The notes beneath the pieces were generated by a model. It had not been told where the DNA came from. It worked only from the letters and a program-made list of their open reading frames with translations, and made no database searches. Positions 43,948-53,648 of a stretch of DNA of 64,000 nt are shown here, piece after piece. Source of the stretch: an uncultured Bacteroidales bacterium (GTDB lineage: Bacteria; Bacteroidota; Bacteroidia; Bacteroidales; Paludibacteraceae); the NCBI GenBank assembly GCA_949282265.1, contig CASDOZ010000001.1:248001-312000 (forward strand), written 5' to 3'. Position 1 is the first letter of the stretch; the number at the start of each line of letters is the position of its first letter. The translations under genes were made by a program, and so were the position numbers.

Positions 43948-43995
43948 TGCTTGCACGAATTGCCGAACCGCAGCCCAATTGTCGCATAAGCGAAT
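43948..43995 (+). repeat. 48-base imperfect direct repeat, copy 1
   Basis: A 48-base segment matches 44305-44352 at 41 of 48 positions without gaps (shared core GCCGAACCGC and TAAGCGAAT). The two copies flank the 23-bp tandem array and about 300 bases of other non-coding DNA. Confidence 0.65.
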
Positions 43996-44062
43996 CCAGA
44001 AGCGAGGCGCAGGCGCGGACGAAACGCGCACCTGTCAGAACCTTACGAATAGGCCTTTTTAT

Positions 44063-44192
44063 GGGTATCTGTTACCCTTAACGACGAGTATCTGTTACCC
44101 TTGACGACGGGTATCTGTTACCCTTGACGACGGGTATCTGTTACCCTTGACGACGAGTATCTGTTACCCTTAACAACGGGTATTGGAAACCC
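44063..44192 (+). repeat. 23-bp tandem array of small hairpins
   Basis: Five full 23-base units (44063-44085, 44086-44108, 44109-44131, 44132-44154, 44155-44177) and a diverged partial unit (44178-44192). Each holds a 5-bp palindrome: GGGTA-TCTGT-TACCC. Units 2 and 5 have GAGTA, which breaks one pair. The partial unit keeps its outer pairs with a new centre (GGGTATTGGAAACCC). Spacers read CTTGACGAC or CTTAACGAC. Non-coding, possibly a slipped-strand or protein-binding array. Confidence 0.8.
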
Positions 44193-44304
44193 TCTCTACT
44201 GCCGAGCCGGCAACTGCGCCAATGCTCGCGAACATGAACGCATAAGGCCGCTCCTGCGGATGCCGCATCAAGTGCGAACAATTGGTGCAAGGTGAGCGCA
44301 GCCG

Positions 44305-44352
44305 TGCTCGCACGGAATGCCGAACCGCCGCCCGATTGGCGCGTAAGCGAAT
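44305..44352 (+). repeat. 48-base imperfect direct repeat, copy 2
   Basis: Second copy of the 48-base segment described at 43948. It ends 46 bases before the DUF2007 stop. No other gene was seen in 43633-44398. Confidence 0.65.
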
Positions 44353-44398
44353 GACATGGTAGGGGTGCAATGGCAATGCAAAAGTCGCAACGGCGTGT

Positions 44399-44632
44399 TC
44401 AAGCGTTATTATTGGGCAGGTTGTCCAGAATGTCGTTGGCGCGTTCCATATCATCTTCAAAGATGTGCAGGTGTATGCCTCCGAACGACGAGCCGAAAAC
44501 GGGATACATTTGGTAGATGCTTTCGTTGCTTAGGAAGCAGGGAACGCCGTTCTGTTCGAGCGCGTCTTTGGCAAGATAGGCTTCCGGCAAGGTGTCGAAA
44601 ACACGGAGCAGGGTAGTTTTCTGTTGTTTCAT
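44399..44632 (-). CDS. DUF2007 small protein
   Basis: 77 residues: LLRVFDTLPEAYLAKDALEQNGVPCFLSNE, then GGIHLHIFEDDMERANDILD. This ferredoxin-like fold is DUF2007, described as a putative signal-transducing protein of PII-like shape. It follows sufB by 12 bases and is probably co-transcribed. Function unknown. Confidence 0.85.
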   Translation of the reverse strand: MKQQKTTLLRVFDTLPEAYLAKDALEQNGVPCFLSNESIYQMYPVFGSSFGGIHLHIFEDDMERANDILDNLPNNNA

Positions 44633-44644
44633 GATGTTTGGGAC

Positions 44645-46081
44645 TTATCCGACGCTGCCTTCCAGCGAGATTTGCAATAGTTTTTGCGCCTCGACGGCAA
44701 ATTCCATCGGCAGTTTGTTGATGACTTCTTTGGCGTAACCGTTGATAATCAGCCCGACCGCATCTTCCGTGTTGATGCCGCGTTGCTGGCAGTAGAACAG
44801 TTGGTCTTCACTGATTTTGGAGGTTGTGGCTTCGTGTTCCACAATGGCGGTTTCGTTCTCTATTTGCATGTCCGGGAACGTGTGCGCGCCGCACTGGTTG
44901 CCGAGCAGGAGGCTGTCGCATTGCGAAAAGTTCCGGCAGCCGTCGGCGTTGGCGGCCACATGCACTAATCCGCGGTAGCTGTTCTGGCTCTTGCCGGCCG
45001 AGATGCCTTTGGATACGATACGGCTGCGCGTGTTCCGTCCCAAATGAATCATCTTGGTGCCGGTGTCGGCCTGCTGGTAGTTGTTCGTCACGGCTACCGA
45101 ATAAAATTCGGCGGTGGAGTTGTTTCCTTTCAGAATGCAGCTCGGATATTTCCACGTAATGGCGGAGCCAGTTTCCACCTGTGTCCACGACAGTTTGGCG
45201 TTCTCGCCCTTGCAAATGCCGCGTTTGGTAACGAAGTTGTAAATTCCGCCTTTGCCGTCTTTGTCGCCGGGATACCAGTTCTGCACGGTGCTGTACTTGA
45301 CCTCCGCGTCTTTCATGACCACGATTTCCACGATGGCGGCGTGCAACTGGTTTTCGTCGCGCATGGGTGCCGTACAGCCTTCCAGATAGGAAACGTAGCT
45401 GCCCTCATCGGCCACAATCAGCGTGCGCTCGAACTGGCCGGTGTTGTTCGCGTTGATGCGGAAATAGGTGCTCAGCTCCATCGGGCAACGCACGCCTTTC
45501 GGGATATAGACGAACGAGCCGTCGGAGAAAACGGCGCAGTTCAGTGCCGCGAAAAAGTTGTCGGTGTAGGGCACGACCGAACCCAGGTATTTTTGCACGA
45601 GGTCGGGATGGTCCTTCACCGCCTCGCTGAACGAGCAGAAAATGATGCCTAATTCGGCCAGGTTCTCGCGGAAGGTCGTCTTTACGGAAATGCTGTCCAT
45701 GACGGCATCGACGGCCATGCCAGACAGGGCTTTCTGCTCTTCGAGCGGTATGCCTAACTTGTCGAAGGTCTTGAGCAGCTCGGGATCGACTTCGTCCAGG
45801 CTCTTCGGGCTGTTCTTCCGCGGCGCGGCATAGTAGGAAATGGCCTGGTAGTCTATTTCCGGAATGTCTAAGTGCGCCCAGGTGGGCATTTGCATGGTTT
45901 GCCAGTGGCGGAACGCTTTCAGCCGGAAGTCGAGCAGCCATTCCGGCTCGTTCTTCTTGGCCGAAATCAGCCGGATAACGTCCTCGTTGATGCCTGTCGG
46001 GATGACGTCGGTTTCTATGTCGGTCGTGAACCCGTATTTGTAGTCGCCTGTTGTCAGGTCGTTGATAATATCATTTTTCAT
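44645..46081 (-). CDS. sufB: Fe-S cluster assembly scaffold SufB
   Basis: 478 residues, full length. Typical SufB segments: [24 protein letters not shown] at the start, [38 protein letters not shown], and the C-terminal [26 protein letters not shown]. It forms the SufBC2D scaffold that builds Fe-S clusters on its beta-helix. The partner genes sufC and sufD are not next to it: a pectate lyase lies upstream and DUF2007 downstream. Confidence 0.95.
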   Translation of the reverse strand: MKNDIINDLTTGDYKYGFTTDIETDVIPTGINEDVIRLISAKKNEPEWLLDFRLKAFRHWQTMQMPTWAHLDIPEIDYQAISYYAAPRKNSPKSLDEVDPELLKTFDKLGIPLEEQKALSGMAVDAVMDSISVKTTFRENLAELGIIFCSFSEAVKDHPDLVQKYLGSVVPYTDNFFAALNCAVFSDGSFVYIPKGVRCPMELSTYFRINANNTGQFERTLIVADEGSYVSYLEGCTAPMRDENQLHAAIVEIVVMKDAEVKYSTVQNWYPGDKDGKGGIYNFVTKRGICKGENAKLSWTQVETGSAITWKYPSCILKGNNSTAEFYSVAVTNNYQQADTGTKMIHLGRNTRSRIVSKGISAGKSQNSYRGLVHVAANADGCRNFSQCDSLLLGNQCGAHTFPDMQIENETAIVEHEATTSKISEDQLFYCQQRGINTEDAVGLIINGYAKEVINKLPMEFAVEAQKLLQISLEGSVG

Positions 46082-46097
46082 ATATCGTGCGTTAAGT

Positions 46098-47942
46098 TCA
46101 GAATATTTTCCGGACGGTGCTTGTACGGTCGTTGAACATGATTTTGACTATGTACAGGCTGTTCCTGTTCGGCAGGGGCAACGATAGTTCGGTGCCGTTT
46201 CCCGTTTGTTGGTGCAGCGTCCGGCCGAGCATGTCGTACAAGGTTACGTTAGTAACCGGTGTGCTTGCCACAATTTGCAAGGTGTTCCCGTTCCGGCGCA
46301 ATGAACATTGGTTTTCCGTTTGCACGGGTGTTTGTATGCCCGTGAGCAGTTCCGGCAGCGAATTGAGATAGATTTCCAGGTTGGAATAGCCGCTTTCGGT
46401 GATTTGCGCCCCGTCGGATGCCAGGTTCGGGTTGAGCCCGTGTTCCGTTTCCCATGCGTCGGGGATGCCGTCGCCATCGGTGTCGGTGTACGGTTCGCCG
46501 GCCAGTTCCGGCCAGCCGCCAATCGTGTCCGGCGTGTCGATAATGCCTTTGCCCGCGCCGTATTTGCCGGAGCCGGAGGCAGTCCCGTTGCGTACTTCGT
46601 CAATCAGGCGCGCATCCTGCCAGTCGCGGCGCATGGCACCGACGTTTGCCAATACGTTCGTGTAACTCTCTTCTGCTGTTTCCAGCACAGCGGGTTGGAT
46701 GGCGGCCACTTCGGGCGAATAATCCGCGGCGCGGAACAGGGAATTGGCCAGCGTCGAATCGTTTTTGTAGGGGACTTTTGAGAATTGCACGCCGTAGTTC
46801 CAGTTGTTGCTGCTGACGGTCGGGAACTCGGTAACGTAGTTGCCTGTGATGTAGTGGCGGCTGTGATAGCCTGCGTTCCACGAGGCGGAGTCTTGGTCGA
46901 TGATGACGATGCGGTGCGCTTTCTCGCTGCTTTTTACGGTGCGTCCCTTGCTGGTGGCCGGTCCTTGTTTGTAGTAATTGTTGACTACATTCAGCTCGTT
47001 GCGTGTTTCGGGTGTCTTGATTTCGACCTCTCCGCCGTAGGCGCTGTTTCCGCTTCCCCAGTTGTAAATGACGTTGTTGCGGTAATCGATTACCGCGATG
47101 GTGTCGTGTGCGCGTGCGCCGTTGAAGCGTGCCACGCGGCTGTTCTGGTGCGCAAGCAGGTTGTGGTGGTAGGTGGCGAACTGTCCGCCCCATACGCCGC
47201 CGTAGGAGCGGTTGCCTTTGGCGTGTCCCGCCGAATAGAGCCCCTCGGCCACGATGCACCATTGCACGGTGGTGTTCTTGGTGTCGTAAATGGCCAGGCA
47301 TTCTTCGTTTGCCCAGGTTATGGTGCAGTGGTCAACGATGACGTTTTCGTAGTTTTCCACGTCAAGCCCGTAAGTCACGAACCGGCTGGTGATATTGCCG
47401 TCGGCATCCCTGGGCGGCCCCGGCCGGAAACGCAGGTAACGTATGATCACGTCGCGCCGGCGTGGCCCCCAATGGAACATTTCACCGCCTGTGGCCCCGT
47501 TCACGATAACGGAGTTACCGGCGATACAAATGCCATCGCCGGGGGCAGATTGTCCGGCAATCGTCAAATAGTCCCGTTTTATACGCAGTTCTTCTTTAAG
47601 CCAGATGGTGCCGGAAACATTAAACACAATGGTCAGAGGTTCATAAACGGTAATGGGCTTCTTTACCAGTGAATCACTACCATCCACTTTGGATGCGTAT
47701 GTCTGAAATGCCGAATCGGTACGGACATATTGGTTCAATGCCCAGCGCAAACTGCCTTCGATGGCTTCCTCGCCGGTGGCGTAGTCGTCCAAGGTGGTTA
47801 CGGTGATGACATGCCCGCCTCTTCCGCCGATGGTGTATTTTCCAAAACCTTCCGCTTCAGGGAAAGCCAAAACGGATGTTTCCGCACAAATGGCTGTCGG
47901 TATGAGGCACCACAGCAAAATTCCGAATAGTTGTTTTTTCAT
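46098..47942 (-). CDS. Pectate lyase-like protein exported by T9SS
   Basis: 614 residues. Signal peptide [20 protein letters not shown]. The catalytic part begins [25 protein letters not shown] and runs as a right-handed beta-helix with [41 protein letters not shown] and [18 protein letters not shown], matching Bacteroidota pectate/polysaccharide lyases. [17 protein letters not shown] is the calcium-binding linker common to these. The last ~75 residues ([21 protein letters not shown] to [21 protein letters not shown]) are a type A T9SS sorting domain. It sits between ispF (13 bases) and sufB (16 bases). Confidence 0.88.
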   Translation of the reverse strand: MKKQLFGILLWCLIPTAICAETSVLAFPEAEGFGKYTIGGRGGHVITVTTLDDYATGEEAIEGSLRWALNQYVRTDSAFQTYASKVDGSDSLVKKPITVYEPLTIVFNVSGTIWLKEELRIKRDYLTIAGQSAPGDGICIAGNSVIVNGATGGEMFHWGPRRRDVIIRYLRFRPGPPRDADGNITSRFVTYGLDVENYENVIVDHCTITWANEECLAIYDTKNTTVQWCIVAEGLYSAGHAKGNRSYGGVWGGQFATYHHNLLAHQNSRVARFNGARAHDTIAVIDYRNNVIYNWGSGNSAYGGEVEIKTPETRNELNVVNNYYKQGPATSKGRTVKSSEKAHRIVIIDQDSASWNAGYHSRHYITGNYVTEFPTVSSNNWNYGVQFSKVPYKNDSTLANSLFRAADYSPEVAAIQPAVLETAEESYTNVLANVGAMRRDWQDARLIDEVRNGTASGSGKYGAGKGIIDTPDTIGGWPELAGEPYTDTDGDGIPDAWETEHGLNPNLASDGAQITESGYSNLEIYLNSLPELLTGIQTPVQTENQCSLRRNGNTLQIVASTPVTNVTLYDMLGRTLHQQTGNGTELSLPLPNRNSLYIVKIMFNDRTSTVRKIF

Positions 47943-47955
47943 ATTTCCTATAATT

Positions 47956-48429
47956 TTATTTTGTTATCAGGACGGTGGCGTATGCCGAAATCCCCTCTTT
48001 TCGTCCGGTGAAACCGAGCTTTTCGGTGGTTGTGGCCTTTATGCTGATATTGTCCGCATCGGTCTGCATGACTTCGGCTAGGCATTGCTGCATGGTTGGG
48101 ATGTGCGGGTTCAGCTTGGGTGCTTCCGCGCATATCGTGCAGTCGGCGTTGCCGAATTCGTAGCCTTTTTCCCGCACTAACTGCATGGTGCGCCGCAACA
48201 GGATTTTACTGTCAATGTTCTCGTATTCATCGGCCGTATCGGGGAAGTGGAAGCCTATGTCGCGCAGGTTGGCGGCACCGAGGAGCGCGTCGCAAAGCGC
48301 GTGTATCAGCACATCGGCATCCGAATGGCCTGCCAGCCCTTTGTCATGTGCAACACGTATGCCTCCGAGCCACAGTTCCCTGCCTGCGGCAAAAGCATGT
48401 ACATCGTAACCAAATCCAATTCGATACAT
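47956..48429 (-). CDS. ispF: 2-C-methyl-D-erythritol 2,4-cyclodiphosphate synthase
   Basis: 157 residues, the normal size. Metal residues in GFGYDVHAF (Asp, His) and the nearby His in AGHSDADVLIHALCDALLGA. The cytidine site is in NISIKATTTEKLGFTGRKEG. MEP isoprenoid pathway enzyme. It follows porV, an order also known from Porphyromonas gingivalis, where ispF lies beside porU and porV. Confidence 0.96.
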   Translation of the reverse strand: MYRIGFGYDVHAFAAGRELWLGGIRVAHDKGLAGHSDADVLIHALCDALLGAANLRDIGFHFPDTADEYENIDSKILLRRTMQLVREKGYEFGNADCTICAEAPKLNPHIPTMQQCLAEVMQTDADNISIKATTTEKLGFTGRKEGISAYATVLITK

Positions 48430-48449
48430 AGGCCTGAATTTATAGAAAA

Positions 48450-48476
48450 GCGGTTTCGGCCAAAAGCCAAAACCGC
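48450..48476 (-). terminator. Weak hairpin between porV and ispF
   Basis: On the minus strand GCGGTTT and AAACCGC arms (48450-48456 with 48470-48476) extend into a GGC/GCC inner stem, followed by TTTTCT. It could end or attenuate transcription of porU-porV before ispF. Confidence 0.5.
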
Positions 48477-48510
48477 CGTAAAGTTACGATATTTTTCTGA
48501 TTTGCAAATC

Positions 48511-49737
48511 CTATTTCACCAAATTCCGCAATCCGAATATGTCGAACGCCAGGGTGAAACGCAACGTGCGGTCCAGCGGGTTGGTCTGGTGCAATGCGAT
48601 TACATAGCCTGCGTCCAGGCTGAACGCACTGAGTTTGAAACCGGCACCGACGGTGAAGTAGCGGCGGTTACCTTTGGTTTCGTGTTCGTTGAAATAACCG
48701 GCGCGCACAAAGAACTGTTTGTTGTAGGCATATTCCAAGCCGGCTCCCCAAGCAATCTCGCGCAATTCTTCCTTGAAACCGCCCGGAGCATCGCAGAAGG
48801 ACATCCACAAACCGCGCATGGGCGATATGTCGTAATAGGCTTCACCCAAATCCCAAGTTGTGTCATCATTCGGGTCGAATCCTTCGGCAAAACGCGACTG
48901 CGAGGTCGGCACCATCAGCTTGTTCAGGTCGGCGTTGATGGACAAGCGGTTGTAATCGTCGAACGGGATATCGAACGAAGCACCGAGGCGCAGGTTGGTC
49001 GGAATGAAGTTGCTGGTCGTGCGTTGGTCGTAAGATATTTTGGAACCCAGGTTGGATATGTTCAGACCGAAGGCCAGGTTGGCATCGCCGGTGGACAAGG
49101 TAATCGGCAGGGTGTAGTAGGCCGCCACGTCGGCTGCCAACGACCAGCCCGGATACATTTCCGTACTGCTGCCGCCTGCGCTTGTATTAATACCGTTGTT
49201 CAGGTCAGAATAGATGAAGCGGAAGGCAACGGCTGCCGAAAAATGCTCCGACAGTTTGCGGGAATATGCTACATCAACAGCCAATTCGAACGGCTGGGCG
49301 TCGCCGAGATATTCTTCGTTGGCCGTAGTCAAAGGAATATTTCCCAAGGAGAAGTAGCGGAACGATGTGCTGATGGCTTGCAAATCGTCAAATTTGTAGT
49401 AATAGGACAAATAACCCAAGTCAATGTCATTTACAATGGCACTTAACCACGGCGTATAGCTTACGGCCAGTCCCATGTTGCTTTCGATAAACGGATATTT
49501 GGCCGGATTCCAGTGTTGCGAATTTATATCGGGCGTAGTGGCGGCACCTATATCACCCATACTGCCGCCGCGTGCGTCAGGTGTGATGGATAAGGATGGT
49601 GCGCCGGTAAGAAGCGGGTTGAGCGCATCTTTGGAACTTTCGGCGGCAGCAGGCAATGCTACGCATGAAATAAACAATGCTATGCAAAAAAAGTTTTTTC
49701 TCATTTTCTGTATTTTCATTTTGGTTTTTAGTTTCAT
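48511..49737 (-). CDS. porV: T9SS outer-membrane protein PorV (LptO)
   Basis: 408 residues from the ATG at 49737; internal ATGs at codons 7 and 12 are also possible. Signal peptide around MRKNFFCIALFISCVALPAAA. The mature part starts LTGAPSLSITPDARGGSMGDIGAATTPDINSQHWNPAKYPF, the PorV family signature. A 14-strand FadL-like barrel follows, ending FTLAFDIFG. PorV is the carrier that takes cargo from the SprA translocon to the PorU sortase. Lies 21 bases after porU. Confidence 0.93.
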   Translation of the reverse strand: MKLKTKMKIQKMRKNFFCIALFISCVALPAAAESSKDALNPLLTGAPSLSITPDARGGSMGDIGAATTPDINSQHWNPAKYPFIESNMGLAVSYTPWLSAIVNDIDLGYLSYYYKFDDLQAISTSFRYFSLGNIPLTTANEEYLGDAQPFELAVDVAYSRKLSEHFSAAVAFRFIYSDLNNGINTSAGGSSTEMYPGWSLAADVAAYYTLPITLSTGDANLAFGLNISNLGSKISYDQRTTSNFIPTNLRLGASFDIPFDDYNRLSINADLNKLMVPTSQSRFAEGFDPNDDTTWDLGEAYYDISPMRGLWMSFCDAPGGFKEELREIAWGAGLEYAYNKQFFVRAGYFNEHETKGNRRYFTVGAGFKLSAFSLDAGYVIALHQTNPLDRTLRFTLAFDIFGLRNLVK

Positions 49738-49758
49738 TAAACGACGGTTAGTTTATTT

Positions 49759-52700
49759 TTATTGTCCGGTTATTATAATTTTATTGCTTTTTGTGGTGAT
49801 TTCGCTGTCCGATGTTTTGATGGTTACCCTGTACAGGTACATGCCAGGCGCAAGTCCAGCTTGCCCCAGGTTGCAGGATATTTTTTCCAAGGAGCTTGAA
49901 TTGGCACTTTGTTGGTAAACAAGCCGTCCGCCCAGGTCGTAGAAATACACGTTTGTTTCCAGCAGGGTGTTCGGCCTGTCATGCGTGATGGCAATGTTGA
50001 ATGTGTTACCTTGCATGACAGGGTTTGGATAACCCTTGACGGAATAGATAGTAACGTTCAAACCTTTGACAACCTCGAAATCCAATGTTTGGGTCGTGGA
50101 ATTGTTCAGCAGGTCCCATGCACGGAATGTCAGCGTGTGTTTCCCTTCTGTCAATTCCGGAAGCTGGTAATTTACGCTTCCTTTCCGGAAATTGCCTTCG
50201 TCTGCTTCGAATGCATCGTTCAGGATGTAATACTGGGTTGGATCATTATCAATCATCAACATTAAATCATGGCCGATACCTGCGCCGGATGTGTTGATTC
50301 CGTTTTCATCTTCCAAAAACGCGATGAAAAGGGGCGTTTCGTTTACTTTATCCCCCGAAACGAACAAGGTTGAATTCAGGTAACATGATGCAATGGGACC
50401 ATCTGTTTCCTCTATGAAATCATCACTTCCTCCGCCTATGTAGAAATCTTCAAAGTAGCCTTGCCCTTCTTCGCCATTGTTGGTGTCATAGGCGTAATAG
50501 TTGATGCGTCCGGTTCCGTAATTGTATTTGATGTCTTTGGGCACCATGAATGTTATGCTGAATTTCCCGTTTTCTACATTTGCTTTGCCGGAAAAAATTG
50601 TGCTTTGCCGGTCCACAAACGTAAAGCCCGCAGAAAATCCGTTGTTGTTCAACGAGGAAAATATGGCTTCTTTGTCGTAAACGGCCAACTGGATGACACC
50701 ATTGAACGATTCGGCCAACTGGCTGTTTTTGTCGGCAATGTATCCGGTCAATGTTACTGTGGACAGGGCACGCATCGTGTCTGGTTCATTTACCGGTTTC
50801 CCGTTGATGGTTTCCGTAACGATGTTGTATTGGGTTGGATAATTCAATCTGACGGCAGGATCGCCTATGTAGTTGTAGGCACGTTTGTTTGTTTCGGCCG
50901 GAATGCTGTTTTTGGAAATACGGACAGCATCTCCAATCCGCAGATGCTCTCCATCGGAAGTCGTTGCAAACAAACTGTCGCAAAAACATTTGATTAGGTT
51001 CATGTTTTGTGCGGAAAATACGGTTCGTGCGGCTGAATACATGCCGATTGCGCCGCCGTTGGGATTCAGTACAGCTTCCTCGCCTGCCGATACGGTAGTG
51101 GCATCGAATTTGCTGAAACTGCAAGTGGCAAACGACCATAAAGGCAGGTTTTGGTTAGTCAGAGCCCGTACCATGTTCACATTCATCATGCCTTCGTTTG
51201 TAATTTCATAAGCCCCTCCGTGTCCAGTGTAGTTCCAAAGGAGCATACCGTTTTTGAGCAGGTTGTCCAGTTTGTTTTTGGCTATCGGGTAGCTTTCACC
51301 GGAGGCGGACACTTCTTGCGGGTACGAGTCCAGCAGAATTTTGTTAATCTGGAAACCTTTATTGCTTCGGCCAACACTATTGGCAACCGAGTCGGCTTGC
51401 TGCATGTGTGTTATGCCGTCAGCTGCGGTATCCCCGTCATCGCCAAGGAAACACAACTGGTTTTTCCAGATGCCTTTGGATTTGTTTTGCATGTAGTTGA
51501 TGGTTTTGGTGACTACATTGTCGGCCTCCGTGGCGGAATTGACACAAAACCGTCCGATGCCGATATCCACTTTGTCGGAGGCATCCGAGCTGCCCTCGCT
51601 GTCATCCAGGAAACCAAAATAGTCATCCATCACGTATGCGTTCGTTTCAGACACGGAGTTGCTGGCCTGGTATGTCAGCAGCCAGTTTTGCGGCGAGGTG
51701 GAAAGTTTCTTGCGGTTGTCGAACGAGCCGTCGCCAAAAAGCAGCAGGTAACGTGGCGGGCGCAATGATGGGTTGTCGTTTGCGCGGTCATATAGCATTT
51801 TCATGATCCAACGGTAGGCGGTGGCATCGGGTGTTCCAGATGAAAATTCGTTATATACCTGTTCGGCAGTAACGACAGCGACGTTCATGCCGTCTATTTC
51901 GCGGTGGGCTTGTGCCAGGCGTTCGGCTGCACTTTGGAATGTCGGATGTGTGATAATCACGAAATCTATGTCAGACAAGGCGTGCAGGTTCTGGTTGCTG
52001 ACCTTGCCAACGATGGCAGGTTTGGAAAATGGACTGCTATTGCCGGGGTTAAGTACGACATATTCCTGTAAGTTATCCTCATCTTCGTAGAATTGGAGGG
52101 TATCGTTTTTCAAGGTCGCATTTACTTGGCGAATGTTGTGCGGGTCGGTTATGTTCCAAATTTGCAGGCTGGAATTGGCACCGCTGAGGCTATACAAGCA
52201 TGTGTCCGATGATTCAGCGTACATTGGATTCCTGAAAAACATGACATCCCCGTTCATTTTCAGTGCCCGTTCGGCATTGATTTCTATGTAGTTCAAATAG
52301 CCTTTGCTGGTAGATGTCGATTGTTCGTACTTCAAATTTACGGCCAGGTTGTCCGTCGTCGGCGTAAAATGGAATATTGAACTGCTGGCAACGGCTTTTG
52401 TATAGGTGTCGGCCGGAAGTTTGCTGATTGGTGTCGTGCCTATCTTAGTGCCATTTATCGTGATGGCAAAACTGGATGCCACACTTGATGAGGCTGCCAC
52501 GGCAAGCCTCAATTTGTTATAGGAAGATGAAGATGCAATGTTGGGGAATGAAAAACTGAAATCCCGTGATAAAACATTGCTGAATATTTCGCCGTAAAAT
52601 TCGCGTCCGCCGCCTTCCGCTCCTTTGTCCGGGTCGATCAGGTTGATGGCATCTATTTCATGCAATTGGTAATCGATGAAGCTATTGATTTTCATTGCCC

Positions 52701-53613
52701 TTGGCGTAGAAAGGTCGCGGTAGTCCTCCATGCTTATTTTTTTCCCTGTTCCGGCATCGGAACTTACGAAATAGTAACCGTAGTCGGAATAGACATTGGT
52801 CTGATGGGCAAATGTCTGCGATGATTTGTCATACGCCCATTTCACCGGGCCTTGCGCGTAGAACAGGATGTAGTCGCCGGCGTTGAAAACATTGTCAGCC
52901 CCTTTGTTCATGTAAATGGCGGCTTCGGGCAGGTCGTCCAATTTGCTGGCAGTGAACGATTGCGGCAGGATTCCTCCGCCATAACCGAAAATCCGCACGT
53001 TTGTCGGATTGGGAATGCCCATGGAGACCAAATCTTCATAAGTCAGCTTGTAAATGCCTGTCTGGGAAACTTGGATTTTGACAAATGTGCCGTTTTGCAG
53101 GATGGAATTGTCGGCATAGCTGTGCCGTGTGCTCCGCAGGGATGCTTTGGTGCGTGCGGTCGGGACTTGCACCAGGCGGTAGCGCGACAGCTTTTTCACC
53201 GTGCCGTCTTGCCGGACGAACGGGTTTATGTGCACGGTCAGCTGGCTGTTGTAACGCTCGGTGCTTATGAATGTGTAAACCTGTAAGGAGTCCGGCACTT
53301 CCACGCCTTCCAGGAGTTGGCGTTCCGCATCTTTTAGCCCGATGAATTCGGCATTTTCAATGCGTATATCCGGGATATAATCCGTCAATGGCAGGCTGAT
53401 TTCAATTTGCGGCAGGCGGTCTTCCGTCGGATAGGCGGCTCCCCGGAATGCAATGACCGGTATCTCTGCCGAGTCGGCTTTCCAGGTTTGCACGTCTTGC
53501 CATTCCACCGTGCGGTCGGTAGCAGCCTTCTCGGCGGCTTGCAGCGATATGCCGCATACTAACAACCCGATTGCAAATATGTTTTGTTTGAAACCCATAC
53601 GCTTCATGTCCAT
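49759..53613 (-). CDS. porU: T9SS sortase PorU
   Basis: 1284 residues. N-terminal signal (GFKQNIFAIGLLVCGISLQA). The gingipain-like C25 peptidase domain spans roughly residues 560-960, with the catalytic His in LLWNYTGHGGAYEITNEGMM and Cys in LPLWSFATCSFSKFD. The C-terminus (YPNPVMQGNTFNIAITH to GLAPGMYLYRVTIKTSDSE) is a T9SS sorting-like domain, as in known PorU. PorU cleaves cargo signals and joins the cargo to the surface. The order rex, FAH, porU, porV, ispF is compact. Confidence 0.93.
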   Translation of the reverse strand: MDMKRMGFKQNIFAIGLLVCGISLQAAEKAATDRTVEWQDVQTWKADSAEIPVIAFRGAAYPTEDRLPQIEISLPLTDYIPDIRIENAEFIGLKDAERQLLEGVEVPDSLQVYTFISTERYNSQLTVHINPFVRQDGTVKKLSRYRLVQVPTARTKASLRSTRHSYADNSILQNGTFVKIQVSQTGIYKLTYEDLVSMGIPNPTNVRIFGYGGGILPQSFTASKLDDLPEAAIYMNKGADNVFNAGDYILFYAQGPVKWAYDKSSQTFAHQTNVYSDYGYYFVSSDAGTGKKISMEDYRDLSTPRAMKINSFIDYQLHEIDAINLIDPDKGAEGGGREFYGEIFSNVLSRDFSFSFPNIASSSSYNKLRLAVAASSSVASSFAITINGTKIGTTPISKLPADTYTKAVASSSIFHFTPTTDNLAVNLKYEQSTSTSKGYLNYIEINAERALKMNGDVMFFRNPMYAESSDTCLYSLSGANSSLQIWNITDPHNIRQVNATLKNDTLQFYEDEDNLQEYVVLNPGNSSPFSKPAIVGKVSNQNLHALSDIDFVIITHPTFQSAAERLAQAHREIDGMNVAVVTAEQVYNEFSSGTPDATAYRWIMKMLYDRANDNPSLRPPRYLLLFGDGSFDNRKKLSTSPQNWLLTYQASNSVSETNAYVMDDYFGFLDDSEGSSDASDKVDIGIGRFCVNSATEADNVVTKTINYMQNKSKGIWKNQLCFLGDDGDTAADGITHMQQADSVANSVGRSNKGFQINKILLDSYPQEVSASGESYPIAKNKLDNLLKNGMLLWNYTGHGGAYEITNEGMMNVNMVRALTNQNLPLWSFATCSFSKFDATTVSAGEEAVLNPNGGAIGMYSAARTVFSAQNMNLIKCFCDSLFATTSDGEHLRIGDAVRISKNSIPAETNKRAYNYIGDPAVRLNYPTQYNIVTETINGKPVNEPDTMRALSTVTLTGYIADKNSQLAESFNGVIQLAVYDKEAIFSSLNNNGFSAGFTFVDRQSTIFSGKANVENGKFSITFMVPKDIKYNYGTGRINYYAYDTNNGEEGQGYFEDFYIGGGSDDFIEETDGPIASCYLNSTLFVSGDKVNETPLFIAFLEDENGINTSGAGIGHDLMLMIDNDPTQYYILNDAFEADEGNFRKGSVNYQLPELTEGKHTLTFRAWDLLNNSTTQTLDFEVVKGLNVTIYSVKGYPNPVMQGNTFNIAITHDRPNTLLETNVYFYDLGGRLVYQQSANSSSLEKISCNLGQAGLAPGMYLYRVTIKTSDSEITTKSNKIIITGQ

Positions 53614-53648
53614 TTTTTTTAAACGCTTTGTTTGTGTTTTTTATTGTA

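Noticed and set aside
43715-44104. 129-residue plus-strand frame in the repeat-rich gap
   Set aside because: Runs across REP hairpins, Arg/Gly/Pro-rich, no start signal or known family.
44063-44192. 23-bp array as a CRISPR
   Set aside because: No spacers: units are contiguous 23-mers. No cas genes nearby.
48247-49446. 399-residue plus-strand frame opposite porV and ispF
   Set aside because: Antisense shadow without recognisable domains; both minus-strand genes are well conserved.
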